From assembly GCF_000247815.1 (NCBI RefSeq), contig NC_021673.1, positions 111,840,766-111,904,765 of the forward strand: a stretch of 64,000 nucleotides of DNA, read 5' to 3'. The notes below the pieces were generated by a model. The model saw nothing but the letters and a program-made list of their open reading frames with translations. It made no database searches and was not told the DNA's origin. Positions within the stretch are counted from its first letter, which is position 1, and each line of letters begins with the position of its first letter. The translations under genes were made by a program, and so were the position numbers. Positions 11,591 to 24,710 of the stretch are shown here, piece after piece. Source of the DNA: Ficedula albicollis (taxonomy: Eukaryota; Chordata; Aves; Passeriformes; Muscicapidae).

Positions 11591-13594
11591 ATCATTGCTA
11601 GATCTGATCAGGTTTTTTATTTCATTTTTATACTCAAGAAGACAAAATATAGAGGGTAGTTGCCTTGAACAGAAAATGGTTGAAATGCCATGTTAATGCA
11701 TTGCTCATGAAAGGATAGTGAAAGCAGTCCTAAAGGCACACATTTACTGGATCTTCCACAAGTGGTCATGCTGATAATTGTTATACTGATTGATGGGCAG
11801 CCATTAAACTCTATATGAGGTTACTTACTGGTTTGTGGCTGTTTGCTCATAAATACCATCCTTCTCCTGAAACTTCCTTGAAACCCCTCACGGGGCAGGA
11901 ATCTCTATAGTCCATTCTACAGGGAGAAAAATGAAGGTACGGAGCTATGGAGTGTCCAGCCCAAGGATGAAAAAGCCCAGGAAAAAATTAGGATCAGCTG
12001 GATCCCAATAGAACCTTTGACCCCCATCTGATTTTTATTTTTTTTTAATATTGGCTCAAGATTAACTCAAGCCAAATTATTTGTATGTGCTTTATATTGA
12101 GAGTAGTAATATTTTATTTGTTGGAGGGTGCCACATGGACAAGCCCGCTGCAAAATTTGTCAGAGATTTGGCACATGATCTGAATTACTGAGAAAAGCCT
12201 TTTTAAAAACCGCACCAAAGATATAGTGCTATGGTTTTATAGCCAGCACACCTTTTGCTGCTTACTTTTCTATCCCTTATGTGCAGTGATGCTTCTTCAG
12301 GAAATAATATCCCTCTTCCTGGGTTTGCTGCCTCGGGATGTCCCTTCTCTGGTTTTATTGTAGTTTCATTGCTAAGGTTGCTCCACCAAAAGCCTTACAG
12401 TGAAGTGGTATTGCTGTGGCAGCTGCTCTGTGCCCAAAGGCCCTGCTTAAGTAAAAAGTAACAAAATAATTTCTTCTGGGGCAGCTTCTCCCTTGGGCCT
12501 GGTTGCACATTGGGCTGTGCTTTGTCTGATGATGGGGTAAAACAATTCGTAGGAAGCCACTGCAGCCTGTCAGCTGCAAGCCAGAGCACCCTGATTCCTC
12601 CACCCTGCTCTCATGTGTGGTCAAAGAAGTGTGGGTTTGCCACAGTCTGCAAGACTAGGAAAACTCTCTACCAGAGCTTGAGTCCTTGCTGAGCCTGGAG
12701 CCACCTCTAGCCAGGGAGCCAAACAAAAGAAAAGTTTGACAGCCAGAGTGTCACCTCAAGCCTTTTATTCATTTCACCTATTAGCCCATCCCTCAAAGAA
12801 GGAAGGAGCAGGTGGTACAAAATACTCTGGGTCTATGATCTTAGTGCTAAAGCATAATGTCTGCAAGAAATTTTCCTTAGATTAAGAAACACCTAGAATT
12901 TACCAATTTATTTTGCACGTATTCCAGATGCTTTATACAGTATTCATGTTTTACAGTTATTCATGTTTTACAATCATGCAGGTAAATGAAACTTTATGTA
13001 CAACCAGGGAACATAAAAAAGCACCTAAAAATGTAAGATGCATAACACTACAGGGGAGTCTGTACTGTATAACAGAGCAGAAATCCCTGGTGTATTACTG
13101 AGCTAGTACTGTTAACTGCATTGGTGACATGTTGCATTCAGACTAATTAGCTGGAAAGCAGTTATGCTGTTTCAAAACCTTACCTAGTGTTTCTTCATGG
13201 TGCTATTATGTGCCTGTGAACATTAGCTCAAATATCAGTCACTGCATAACATCATATAGATTTGCTCCTAAGTATGTTGGGTTTTATAATTTTTGAAAAT
13301 ACAATGTCCTTCTGCTGAACATTTTGTGTAACATGCCAATGCAAAGCTGTATTGGATTCTATCAGGAATGATTCATTATCTCATAATCTAGGTGCAGAAT
13401 ACCTTGAACAAATAGTATCAGCAATTATTTCTGATTAGGGGCTTTTCACCATGTAATCATGAGCATGCTAAGAAGCAAGATTTTAACTGATTGGAATAAA
13501 ATGTGCAGTTTTTTTGTTGGAAAGCTGGGGCAAGAAGGATGTTCAGACATCGAAGTGTGCTAGACCAGTTTTATTTCTTATTTCATTGCTCTTC
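11591..13594. other. unassigned sequence
   Basis: No gene or named repeat was recognised. The part at about 12250-12720 is somewhat richer in G+C but shows no repeat ends or coding signature. Confidence 0.35.
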
Positions 13595-14300
13595 AGCTGT
13601 TACGTGTCAGGTTCCTGTTCTTGCCATGGGCCTTGCTTGCCCAGCTGTGTGTTAGAGTCCAGTGTTCATTAGTGACCAGTTTTGCTTTCACTCCTTGCTG
13701 TAGTGCTGTACCTGGGAAGATTTTGATAAGAGCAGTGGTGATGGGCGTGGGCTGGCAGGTGGCCACTGCTGGTTCTGTGCTGCTCTCCTGCACAGGCTGG
13801 AACTCCAGCGTGAGCTGGAGTTGAAGGAACCATCCCTGTGAGGAAACACTCTGCATCCATGGTGTACCTCTGAAGGGGCTGTGGCCCAAGGATGAGTCCC
13901 TGCAGGAGGAGGTAGAGAAGGTACACTTGGAATCATGTGGTTGTGGATGATCCATGCTGCAGCAGGTGCTCCTTGTAGAACCAGTGGCTGTGTACGAGGT
14001 GGTGCTGGAGCACCTCAAAGAATGTGGCCATGGATAAGCCCATGACAGAGAAGGAACACCCCTGTGGGGTCTGCAGCCAAGGGTGAGGCCGTGCTGGATC
14101 AGGTCTGTTTCTGAAAGGACTCTGGCTGTGGGTAAGGCCATGCTGGAGCAGGTCTGTCTCTCAAGGCACTGGTCCCTGGAGGAGGCCCTGCAGGAACAGA
14201 CACCTCCAAGGGATGGTAGCTGTGGATAAGTCTATGCCACAAGCAGGTACATACATCCCTGAAGAGACAGCGTCTCACAGACAAGGCATGGTGCACGTAT
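13595..14300 (+). repeat. degenerate repeat with recurring GCTGGAGCAGG-type units
   Basis: The block is GC-richer than its surroundings and repeats diverged short phrases: GGCTGTGG..AAGG, CCATGCTGGAGCAGGTCTG, GCCGTGCTGGATCAGGTCTG, ATGCTGCAGCAGG and GTGCTGGAGCACC. These resemble a widespread avian interspersed repeat built of similar units, but I could not assign a family. The 182-codon minus-strand frame through it is probably a by-product of the repeat composition. Confidence 0.5.
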
Positions 14301-14432
14301 TGCAATCTTTGAATAAGTCCACTTCCAACTCAGATTATCCAGCTGAGATCTTCAACAAGGAGAGCTTTTGTTTCAAGGTGCTATAGAGCTGGAAAGTTTT
14401 GTTTGTTTTTTCACAAAAGCTCTGGATTTTTT

Positions 14433-14546
14433 AAACAAGAAATTGTCCCTGCCCTTCCTGTTTGCTGCAGCCTTTTCTGAGTTTGTTTTAAACAAGAAAT
14501 TGTCCCTGCCCTTCCTGTTCACTGCAGCCTTTTCTGAGTTTGTCTT
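14433..14546. repeat. tandem duplication, 57-bp unit x2
   Basis: Copies begin at 14433 and 14490 with AAACAAGAAATTGTCCCTGC. Differences include TTTGCTG versus TTCACTG and TTTTAAAC versus TCTTCAAC. Confidence 0.9.
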
Positions 14547-16387
14547 CAACCACAAATAAATATTTGACTCACTGCAATTCTCTAATGGCTTCCACTGATT
14601 TTGGCCCCAAGGTGAAGGACAAAGGAATGGACTTACATCCTCACAATGGTTTGGGTGGAAGCAAATATGCAGGGACTTCTTGGTCACCTTTCATCTCAGC
14701 TGCACACCCACATCAGCAGTATCCCAAATGAGACAGTGAGCATCTGGGAGGTACAATCACATCTGGACTTCTGCCCATCAGCTACAAAGACTTTATTTTA
14801 TTATGCATGTTCTGTGATCTTCAGCACCATGACTGTTTTCAGAAAAAGCAGTAGAATTTGTGTTAAACTGCCTAATGCACAAATCTGGATCACGTTTGTA
14901 ACAGTAGTTTCATGTTAAAACTTTTATCTAGAAACAATGACAGATAGTATTTGCTGTGAACTTGGAGAGAATGTATGATGCTTCTGTCATAGCATCCACC
15001 TATAACGTCCAATCTTATAGGAAGCTAGATAGAATTATAGACACAATAGTAAGAGATGGTTTTTTTATAAATTAAAGTAATTCACATAAGATTAGGTTGT
15101 GGGCAATGTGCTGTAGGTGACTCTGAGTGTTAACGAAATTCAAATCATTATTTCATATCTTCCCTAGTAAACTATCTGTCTTCTAGAAAAGCCAAGCTGA
15201 AATACGTATAGGCATACATGCTGCTTATGATTATATTCCAAGGGTATTCCATTGCAGGAATATTATTGGTTAAAGTACTGACTCAATTTTATTTTGATAT
15301 ACTGATAGTATTAGGTCAGTAATAGAAGAGCACCAAGGAGTCACCTTCTTCTCATTATGTAGCTCTTATTGTCCTCATGGGATATTAAACTTAAGGTGCA
15401 GTCACTCTGCAATATAATGTCTGTGGTGTTTCATCATGTGACCTACAAATATAAAAAGAGGAACCATAAAATATATAAATTACAGTTATCTGTATCTTCT
15501 AGCTAATTTGGAATAATTATGTGAATTAGAGTGAATGCATTATTCTTTTCCTCTTGAAATGTGACCTTTGGTAGCCACTCCCAAGTGAATAGCACAGCAC
15601 AAGCATCACAGAGGATGGTGTAAAGCTTCTCCCTGCTACTGCTCTGATGCCTGCAAAGCCCCTTATTTGCCTGCACAAATATTTTTAATGTTTCATATAT
15701 AAGCTCTACCATGAATTTTGCATATTTTTTGCCAGTAATTTGATTCCTTATCTGTATGCTCTAGCACACATATTCAGTGCTTATTTAGGGCAGGTAAACA
15801 GGTGGAAAACCACTAATCTTAAACCGCTTTATTTCAAATTGCTGTGCATGGTCCTAGAGGATACACTTGGCTCCTCAGCAATAGCTCATCTGAGCAGACC
15901 TCAGAGCTTTATTGTGGTGGCCTGCTTAGCACAGACACATCAGCCTGCTGCAGATATATGGGTTTGGGACTGCCCAAGCCCACCAGATTAAGGTTGACCC
16001 AGTTCCAAATTTATTGCTCTTTCTCACAGGCTCAATCTCAATAGCTTTCATGCTATATAGATAATCTTTTCAAAGACAAGCTTGATTTGAATCACGCTGG
16101 CATATTTTTGGCAAGGGTTCAGAACCTCATCAATCTTTATCAAGCATGAGAAAGAGCCACTTATCTAGACAAAATGACAGCCAGCCACATGTGCTTTGCT
16201 GCCTTAGCTGATTGCTGGGCGGTCACTTAGGTCCAAAGGATACAAAAGCACTTTCCTCTCTCTCAGTTAAAAACTTTCTCAAAAACACAGAGCACACTCT
16301 CAATCCAGCAGCAGACATTAGGATCTCTCAGGTTCTCAGTTATCAGTGAGACACCATCAATATGATCACCTTTTTTCCCCTTTACAG
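14547..16387. other. unassigned AT-rich sequence
   Basis: No gene or named repeat was seen. The 3' end of the stretch carries a strong polypyrimidine tract (TTTTTTCCCCTTTACAG) leading into the possible microexon described next. Confidence 0.4.
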
Positions 16388-16426
16388 TGATACTCCAGCA
16401 TCAGTCTTCTCAGAAACCTCCTCCAG
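16388..16426 (+). other. possible 39-nt microexon
   Basis: A 39-nt segment lies between a near-ideal splice acceptor (CTTTTTTCCCCTTTACAG, ending 16387) and a good donor (CAG followed by GTAAAT, starting 16427). The length is a multiple of three. Frame 0 begins with a stop; the other two frames are open and would give DTPASVFSETSS or ILQHQSSQKPPP. No neighbouring exon was found, so this is a splice-signal prediction only and may be coincidental. Confidence 0.2.
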
Positions 16427-18773
16427 GTAAATGCATTTATTTTGCTCCCTCTGCTAGGCTTTAAAATAGAGAAATGTGTGTATCCAATGCAAAAGCCAAA
16501 TCAGTATAAGCAGTCTTTATCTTCATATGAATAACAACTTTATTAGAAGAAAAAACACAGACATTTCCCCTGGGGAGAGATATAGACAAAGGAGCTACAC
16601 GTGAGCCTGGCACTCACATTGCCTAGTGTAACTTTGGAAAATAATTAGACAGGCACAACACTCAAATGTGAGAAAAATGGCTTTTTTTTTTTTTAATTGT
16701 CAAATACATAAAATGTAAAAGATACTTTAAATTTAATCTAATTAACTTTTCAGGAGGTGCTGTATTGGAAGCACAGATTTATCTTAGTTCCAGTGGAAGA
16801 AAAGTATTATGTCAGTTTACTTAGAAAGACACTCCCCAATTTATCATACCATAACCAAATTAAGCTTGAGAACTACTAATCAGTAGGTGTCTATTATACA
16901 GCAAGTATTAGCCTTAGCATGTACAATGCCTTTGGCATTCAACAGGGCATATACTGGAAATAAGAATTCCTTTGCCATTTGGCCAGGGAAGCAATTATCT
17001 TCATAGCTCGTGATTTGTATAATAATCAGGTAAAATAAGGTACGTCATGGGCAGAAGCTCATGAAAAATTTTAAGTTCTGGTTCTTATTTGGCACCTTTA
17101 ACTTCTTGAATACTTGCTAATTCCTGAAAACACTGACTGCCTATTCACATAACACAGTTTATCTTTCTGCAGCGCTTCTGCTCCCTCCTTTCCCCTCCAA
17201 AATACACAGCTTCAAAAGAAAACTAGAAATCTCTAGTCACAGTTAACAAAATTCCTCACATTCCAGTTTTCTTTTTCTAATCCCACATAAGCACATATGA
17301 ACATGTTCACAGGTTTATGCATGACATCAACTCCTTGCTCCTATTTCCATACCAGCATGACAAACATTTCAGGTCAGATCTGTGAGCCAGACACGTCCAG
17401 TGAGCTCTAGCTCACCTTTGGATTCCCTCAGGAGGCATGGTGTCCCTGAGGGAGCTCTCTGCTCCCTCTTCCTCACCCTCCTTTCCTTTTTTGTCCAGAT
17501 GAAGAAGTGACACATGTGCTGTGGACAACACTATTAGCAAATTGCACCATCTTGTTATGCTGCTTTATATGCTGTTTATTTAGAGCTATTTACACTAAAG
17601 TATAAGCTATTATAAACACTACTTATTTAGTGCTTAGTTAATCTCCACATATCTGAGTAGAGTTACTGGGCATGCAGGCAATGATAGTCCATATGCATTT
17701 TAGTCCAAGGTCAGGTAATTTATACTTAATTTTCTTACATAGCATTTGCTACTAATTACAACGTTTTGCTGTTAGTAGTAAAAAGGCTTCACTAATGGTA
17801 TGACACCAAGTGATAAAAACTACTCTGATACACTATTTTTTCGTGGCATCATTTTACTGGACAGAAAAGTACTAATAACTGATAGAGAATACCTAATGGA
17901 TCAAATTGCAGACCACCATCCATATGCTTTCTTGACAAGCTATTGCCTTTAACCATTGGTGATTAATCCATATAAACAGCCTCCTTGAAAGCTAGGAGTT
18001 ATGATTGCTCTGATTAAAACTGTCTTAAGCATTTTCAAGTCTCATATTACACACAAGACCCAAAATAGAAATGATCTCACAATTGAGAGTTTAAAGTATT
18101 TAAAATTTTTATTTATTTCAAATAAAATTATTTCTCCATTCATGCCAAGGCTGTATTTGTTAGGATGAACCCCTGGTCTATTGGATCAAGAGTCTCATGC
18201 ATCCCTTTCTGAGATCCCAGGTAACTTCTACTTCCTCTTCTAAGCTGATCTCACTCACAGAAGTTGTTCTGATGACATAATGAAGAATCATTTTGGGTGT
18301 GTGGTTTTCTGTAGGACTTCAAGAAAACTACCCTTGCCAAAAGCCAAGATGTAACACAGTGAGGAGAACATGCACATAAACATATATGCAAAATGGCAGG
18401 AAGACTAAGATATTATCATTTGAATTCTTCCACATCATATTGTTGAACTGAAAAAAAAAGACACATCCTTCTGCTCAGAAAGTGACAGAAAATGCTATCC
18501 AAAATATAGTAATACAATATTTTTCCAATTATGTAATTCATACATTGGAATTGAGAAAGAAATTAATTCATTGATTTAGAGAAAAAAAAGGGTATATTTG
18601 TGGTCTTCTAATCTGATACAAATAGTCAAGATCATGCTAAAACTGAAAAAAGGGGAGAATCACACCTGGAATCAGAATTATCTGAAAATACTTTATTTGA
18701 TTTATTTCAGCTTTATTTTTACTCTGCTAAAAAGCCAAACAAATCTTTCTCATTAGTATCAAAAGTATTCAAT
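16427..18773. other. unassigned AT-rich sequence
   Basis: A T-run near 16683 is the only simple repeat noted. No gene or named repeat was recognised. Confidence 0.4.
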
Positions 18774-19027
18774 GCATTTACGTTTTACCATGTATTCCAC
18801 CTCCCTGAAAGGCTGACTCCTGCAAAGCCAAAAAACACAGAAACAGTTTTTGTTTACTTATTTGTGGGAGTAACAACCACCCAATAAAGTTAATTGACGT
18901 GCATTTACGTTTTACCATGTATTCCACCTCCCTGAAAGGCTGACTCCTGCAAAGCCAAAAAACACAGAAACAGTTTCTGTTTACTTATTTGTGGGAGTAA
19001 CAAACACCCAATAAAGTTAATTGACTA
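18774..19027. repeat. tandem duplication, 127-bp unit x2
   Basis: Copies 18774-18900 and 18901-19027 begin GCATTTACGTTTTACCATG. I count two internal mismatches (CAGTTTTTG versus CAGTTTCTG, ACAACCACC versus ACAAACACC) plus a divergent last dinucleotide, so the event looks young. Confidence 0.93.
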
Positions 19028-19312
19028 AAATGTTGTTTCTATGGAGGGAAAGAGGGTACATGCCTACCAGCCTAAAAGAGGAGCCCAGTCTTTGGTGGCC
19101 TCTGGTTATGCCAGAGCATCCTGCCCCGTGACCCAGTCAGCCTCTTCTCATGCAGTGATAGCCCTTAATAAGTGGATGCAATATTTTATGACAGCTTAAT
19201 ACATTGAACTAGACACAACATTATTAGCACAACCTTTCTGATCCCAGTAAGAGCTCACATAATCACTCGTACATATTTATTTTTCCTCTGCTAAAGTACC
19301 TGCATCCTAGCT

Positions 19313-19345
19313 CATGCAGGCGTCATTACATGCAGGTGTCATTAC
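19313..19345. repeat. tandem duplication, 16-bp unit x2
   Basis: CATGCAGGCGTCATTA is followed directly by CATGCAGGTGTCATTA, a single C/T difference. Confidence 0.8.
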
Positions 19346-22300
19346 ACCTTCCTTACAAATTTATTTCATTGATTTGTTGATGTTTACAACATTAATAGAA
19401 GATGACATGTTCTTCAGATGTCCTCTTGTGTGAAATTGTTACTCATTTCTGAGTCAGTTCCTGGAAATTTTATGTCTTCCAGGAGAATTTTTACTGAGTT
19501 TTAATCTCAGCTTTTATTGCCAAATTCAAATATTTGTGCAAATTGACTGCTTAGCTTACCTACCTCTTGAAAACTTCAGATGTGATAGATGTTGATACTT
19601 TTCAGTACCATCAAGACATTTCCAAAAGGCAGACATAGAAATATTAGAAATAGCAAAGAGAAAGAAATCTTATTTCAGATGAAAGCAAAGGTAGGCAGGA
19701 CCAGTGTCCCCACAGTTTCAACCGCTAAAAGAAAAAAAAATAATTTGCTTAAATAAAATATTGGTAACCATTTTAACAAATGGACTGCTAGTACTGAGAA
19801 ATAAATTCTATGTTCTCTGTAGAGTTCTTGCTCAAATAATTGAGTAAGGATCCTGAATGTTCCAGCAGTACCATTAAAAGGAAATCCAGGAGAAAGACTG
19901 AACAGAGCACTCAACAAGAAACAGGATCGTCTCTGCTTGTTTAGCTTCAACTTGTTGCCCAGGACATACCTATTACCTCTACAAAAATGTCATTTTTTTT
20001 CTTTGCTAATCCTCTGTGTAGCTATGACAAGGACAGATGATTGCAATAAATCTTTTATCTTTTCTTGATTCAGACTGGAGCAGCCTTGATCACAGTTAAT
20101 GACTCATCAGTAAATAAAGGTAGAGCCCATCCTTTAAAAAAGATCTCTTAAAGTGATTTTTTTATAAATAATGATATTTGGTGTATTATTAAATTAGTTA
20201 CTTTATTGTATGTAGCATAATGTTTCACACATTTTGGTCATGATGAAAATAAATACTTTTAGTAGGTTTAACCATAAGGAAGTTAAAGCATTTAGCCATC
20301 TCTACAGTATTGTGCTTTTACCTATTAACTGGTTTTAATTAGAGCTCAGCATGAGCTCAACATCTTGGAAACTCTTCTCTGCTTCTGGGTGACAAAATTA
20401 CGTTCACGTGTAATCTGCAGTTCGTCAAATATCTCGTAAAACCTGTGAAATTGTTTTAGATGCTGTAGTATGTCATAGAAAATAGCTGAGCTTAGGTAGT
20501 GTCTTCTCTAAAATGTCTACCAACCAAAAGGTAAACCGGCCTGACAGGTCTCTAGGGTGGGGACTTTTTGTGAATAATTAGCCTTGAGCAATGAAACTCC
20601 AGAGCCACACCTGGGCTGAATCTTTGATGTGTCTTTGTACAGCTAGAACCAAGTTAGAGAGTTTATGCACTATCTTGATGTTGCAGGTGATAAAATCTTT
20701 GCTCTTGCATACATACTGCAACAAATATACTTGCGTGTATATGTACACATGGATATATATTTATATGTATATAATATATGCATATATTTATATAGAAAAA
20801 ATTGATATTAAGGATCATCATTCAATTGTTTTTCTTCATTGTTCAGTCTGGTGTGGCTTAATCACTTTAAGATTTGTTATTTTTTCCTTTTTTCATGTAA
20901 AAGATGAGACTCAGTGACACATTCTGTCTTGATAGCATCAGAACAATATGTACAACAATCAGTGTGCTGACAGAGCAGAATCTTTACCTGACCTGTTTAG
21001 TAGGCACAATTGTCAAAGGCTGTAAAATAAAATAATCATTTGCAACAGGTATAGTTTTGGGGTTTTTTGTAGATAATACCCTTTATTTAATAAAAGTTTT
21101 ATTAAATAACAGGAAAAGTCAAAATGTCTCATGTATCTGATCTGGCTGCATGTGGTCGTTATTGTACAGTCTACAAGAAGTGTGAACACAATGATAACCA
21201 TTCTGTCCTCCATTTTAGAGCTGTCCTTCCAGCTCTACCTGTGGCTTTGGGCAAATCCCTGAATTTCTCTGTCTCTCTTACACGTGAAATAAGAACAATG
21301 ATACTAATAATGAATTAATTGGCTATTTGTTTACAATTTTAAAGATTTTTAACTGCAGTCTTCTCTTGCAAATACTAATGTAATATCCCAAGTGAATGAA
21401 TTTGTGACTGTGCAACTTAGAAAAATTCAAGCACAGATTGTACCCTCATGCTTGATGTTGTACCTCTCTTATATAATGAGGTTCTGCAAATATACATGGG
21501 AACCACACATGTTGCTTTGAAAACTCCCAAGAATAAAAGGCTTTACTTCTTCTACCCTGTGTGGTTATAATTGCTTCTGATTAAAAAAAAAAGTGCATTC
21601 AGCTAATAAACTAGACTCAACACATTGTTTTGAGTGTGAAATCTTTGCTATCAGTAGTCCTTCACTAAATCAACATCCATCTGCACAGCTGGGCTGCTGA
21701 TCTTGCTTTAGTCACACTCCTCACATAAATATTTAGATTTAGTGAATTTACATGGTTGATACCACTAAGAAGTAACCAAGTGGACAAATCATTAGGAAAG
21801 TACCTGTGATTTGTAATTCTTTCATATGTTATGGAGTGTTGAAAAAGTCAGGCTAACTTGCACACTCAAAGAGAAATTCAAGGTGAGGGTGCTTTATTTT
21901 CATCCTACTTTCAATATTGACATATTAAAAGAGTAAAATTTATTACATACTCTGATTTTTAACTGAAATTAATATATTTTAAATGAAAATATTTATGATA
22001 TAGATTAATTCAGACTAATAAATTATCCTTCTCTTCTATATTTTGCATGAATTTTAGTAAAGTAAGTTCTTTACAGCATGAAGAAATAAATTTTAGCAAC
22101 ACTGTCTGAGTATTTTGTAATTAACATAATATAATGCCTCTGATGAAAATACACCAATATCTTTCCTTATAGACAAAAGCAAAGTGGCATATACTCCTAT
22201 TTTCAGACAAAAATCATAAACATGCATGTATTTCTCTTCAATGAAGATTTTATGTGGCTGTAGCAGAAACACACCATGTTTTAGTCTCTGATGTCAACTA

Positions 22301-24435
22301 TAGACAGTTGCATACTAGGTTTAGAGTAAATATCTTAAAAGGATCAAAAGCATAATGGTGCTTTTATACATTAACTTTCACCTTTGTTTAGTAGATAATT
22401 TCTAAATTAATTTAATTGTTCTGCCCATTTGTATCTCAGAAAAAAAAAAAAAAAGACACAATTTTGATGACAAAACCCCTGATTTCTGATGCCGTTGGTC
22501 CCCAGACACTCTGAATAGCAGACTTTCCCTATTTTTAAACTTAAAAAAAACAGTGAATCTTTCTTCTTGCACCCTTTCCTTAGCAATGATGGCTCCATTA
22601 CACGGACTTTCAGCTTTGGGATTTGCCAAGGAAAAGTTGAGCCAAGAGGAAACCCTGGATGGGACCCTGGATTTAACATTCTCTCATCACCCAGGCTTGT
22701 TTTTGTGCTCAGACTCATGGCTGATTCCCTGAGAAAGTCCAACAAATCTTACATCTAAATGAGGTTTTAGTCAAAACCTCAAATAGCATTGGTTAGCAAT
22801 GTTTACAGTGCTGTGGTTTCAACTACAGGCTGAGTAAACAAATATTTAATGGGCAATAAAATTTTTAAGATACTTGAAAAGTAGGGGAATGTGGTTTTGC
22901 TTGGCTGCATGCTGTGTCTCATGCTGAGATATCAACCAAAATGTTCACTGTGTGGTTTCTTTTTAAGACTTACGCAAGATGGTTTGGGTAAGCTTACAGG
23001 GTTAAAATTCACTTAATTTGGCATTTTAGTCTGGGACTCATATTCAATCACTCTAAAAGTTTGCCAACAGCTTTGATGGCAACAGAACTGGAAGACCAGA
23101 TGATTTTTCCAGTGCACAGCTCGGAGGCAGAATAGTACCTGGTTGTCTCATTAGCCTTATTTCCAAGCACACTGCATAGCTCTCCTTAAAGTCCTCCATC
23201 CTGCTGTGGGTGTGTTGTCCTTCCCTGTATCTCAAGTATGGTTTTAAAAGCTGTGACTCCAGCATGAACTTTTCACTTGCATACTCAAAGAATCTCTTTT
23301 TCTTTCTGTTGTTCCTTCCCCTTCCTTTGCCCTGTTCTGCCAAACCCCAGCCTGCAAAACTCTGTTACTGTGACATACGCTACAGTGAGAATACCGAACA
23401 AAACACAATTCATGCTTTGTTCTGGGTTTGAGACTGATGGTGCCTGTCAGCAAAAAATCCTAATGGGAAAAGATGAGAAAGCTCCATAATGTATAAAGAA
23501 TAAGACAACAGGTGTAAGAATTTCTTCTCCCCTCAGATTTCTCACAGTCAGCAAGACTGGGCCCGCATTTGGCTGCTGTAATTCATGGTTGGGTGCATTA
23601 GCCAATATCCACTTTGGTTGATATTACCATGCTGGGCTGTGAACTGCCATGCCTGAGGAACTGGTTCACATCCACTTCTGAGAACTAAACACAAGCAGAA
23701 AGGTGGAGCAGGCATCCCCAGTGCTATCCTCCTAAAATGTCTCAGCACTTTTTCTTTTTTTTCTTTTTTTTTAACATAAGGTCCTGTAATTCTTGAAATG
23801 GCCAAAAAATAGAAACCCCAATAGGAGTGAAAAAATATAGGAAAAGATATTAAGGTCTCAGGCTTCAATGTAAACTTTGCCTTTTACTCTAAATAAAACA
23901 GAACTAGTTAAACAAGTTAAGCTGTTTCTTTGTCCCAGCTGGTTTTTCTGTAAGAGTGTGAAATAAGATTGGCTTTAGAAGGGGTAGATTGTACCTACCC
24001 CACTGTGGTTAGCCAGGCCACACTCCATGGCTCCTCTTTACATATTCCCTTTGGTGTAATTCTGTGATCACCTCTATAAAGAAGCAGGCAGAGCTGATTG
24101 CTGGGTTGTGAGGGTGTCTGCAGATGAAGGCTTCTGAACATTCACAGGAGTCTCAGGTTTCACCTTTGTGGTGGTAAAAGCAATTCAAGCTTGCCAGATG
24201 ACATATTTGTGATGTTTTATTCCTTAGGTGGTTATCCCCTTCAGACAGTAAATACAGCATATTGGTCACCCAAGTTAGTTGAATTAGAAATATTTTTATA
24301 TTTGTTTGAAAATGTGTCTTTCACATATGTATTTTGTATATTTATGTAGAACATGCATGGGATATATGTGAAGAGCATGTGAATAAAAATCACAATATTA
24401 TAAGTAAAAGATTTCCTGCATTGTTAAATACATGG
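19346..24435. other. unassigned AT-rich sequence
   Basis: The stretch contains an alternating AT-rich tract at about 20738-20795 and an A-run near 22440. None of the open frames looks real and no named repeat was recognised. Confidence 0.4.
20738..20795. repeat. AT-rich low-complexity tract
   Basis: Degenerate TATA/TATG repeats without a clean unit. A plus-strand frame reads through it as a Tyr/Ile/Met-rich peptide, which is a composition artefact. Confidence 0.75.

Positions 24436-24710
<275 letters not shown>

Noticed and set aside
13593..14141. 182-codon minus-strand frame
   Set aside because: It lies wholly in the degenerate repeat block and has no domain; repeat composition explains it.
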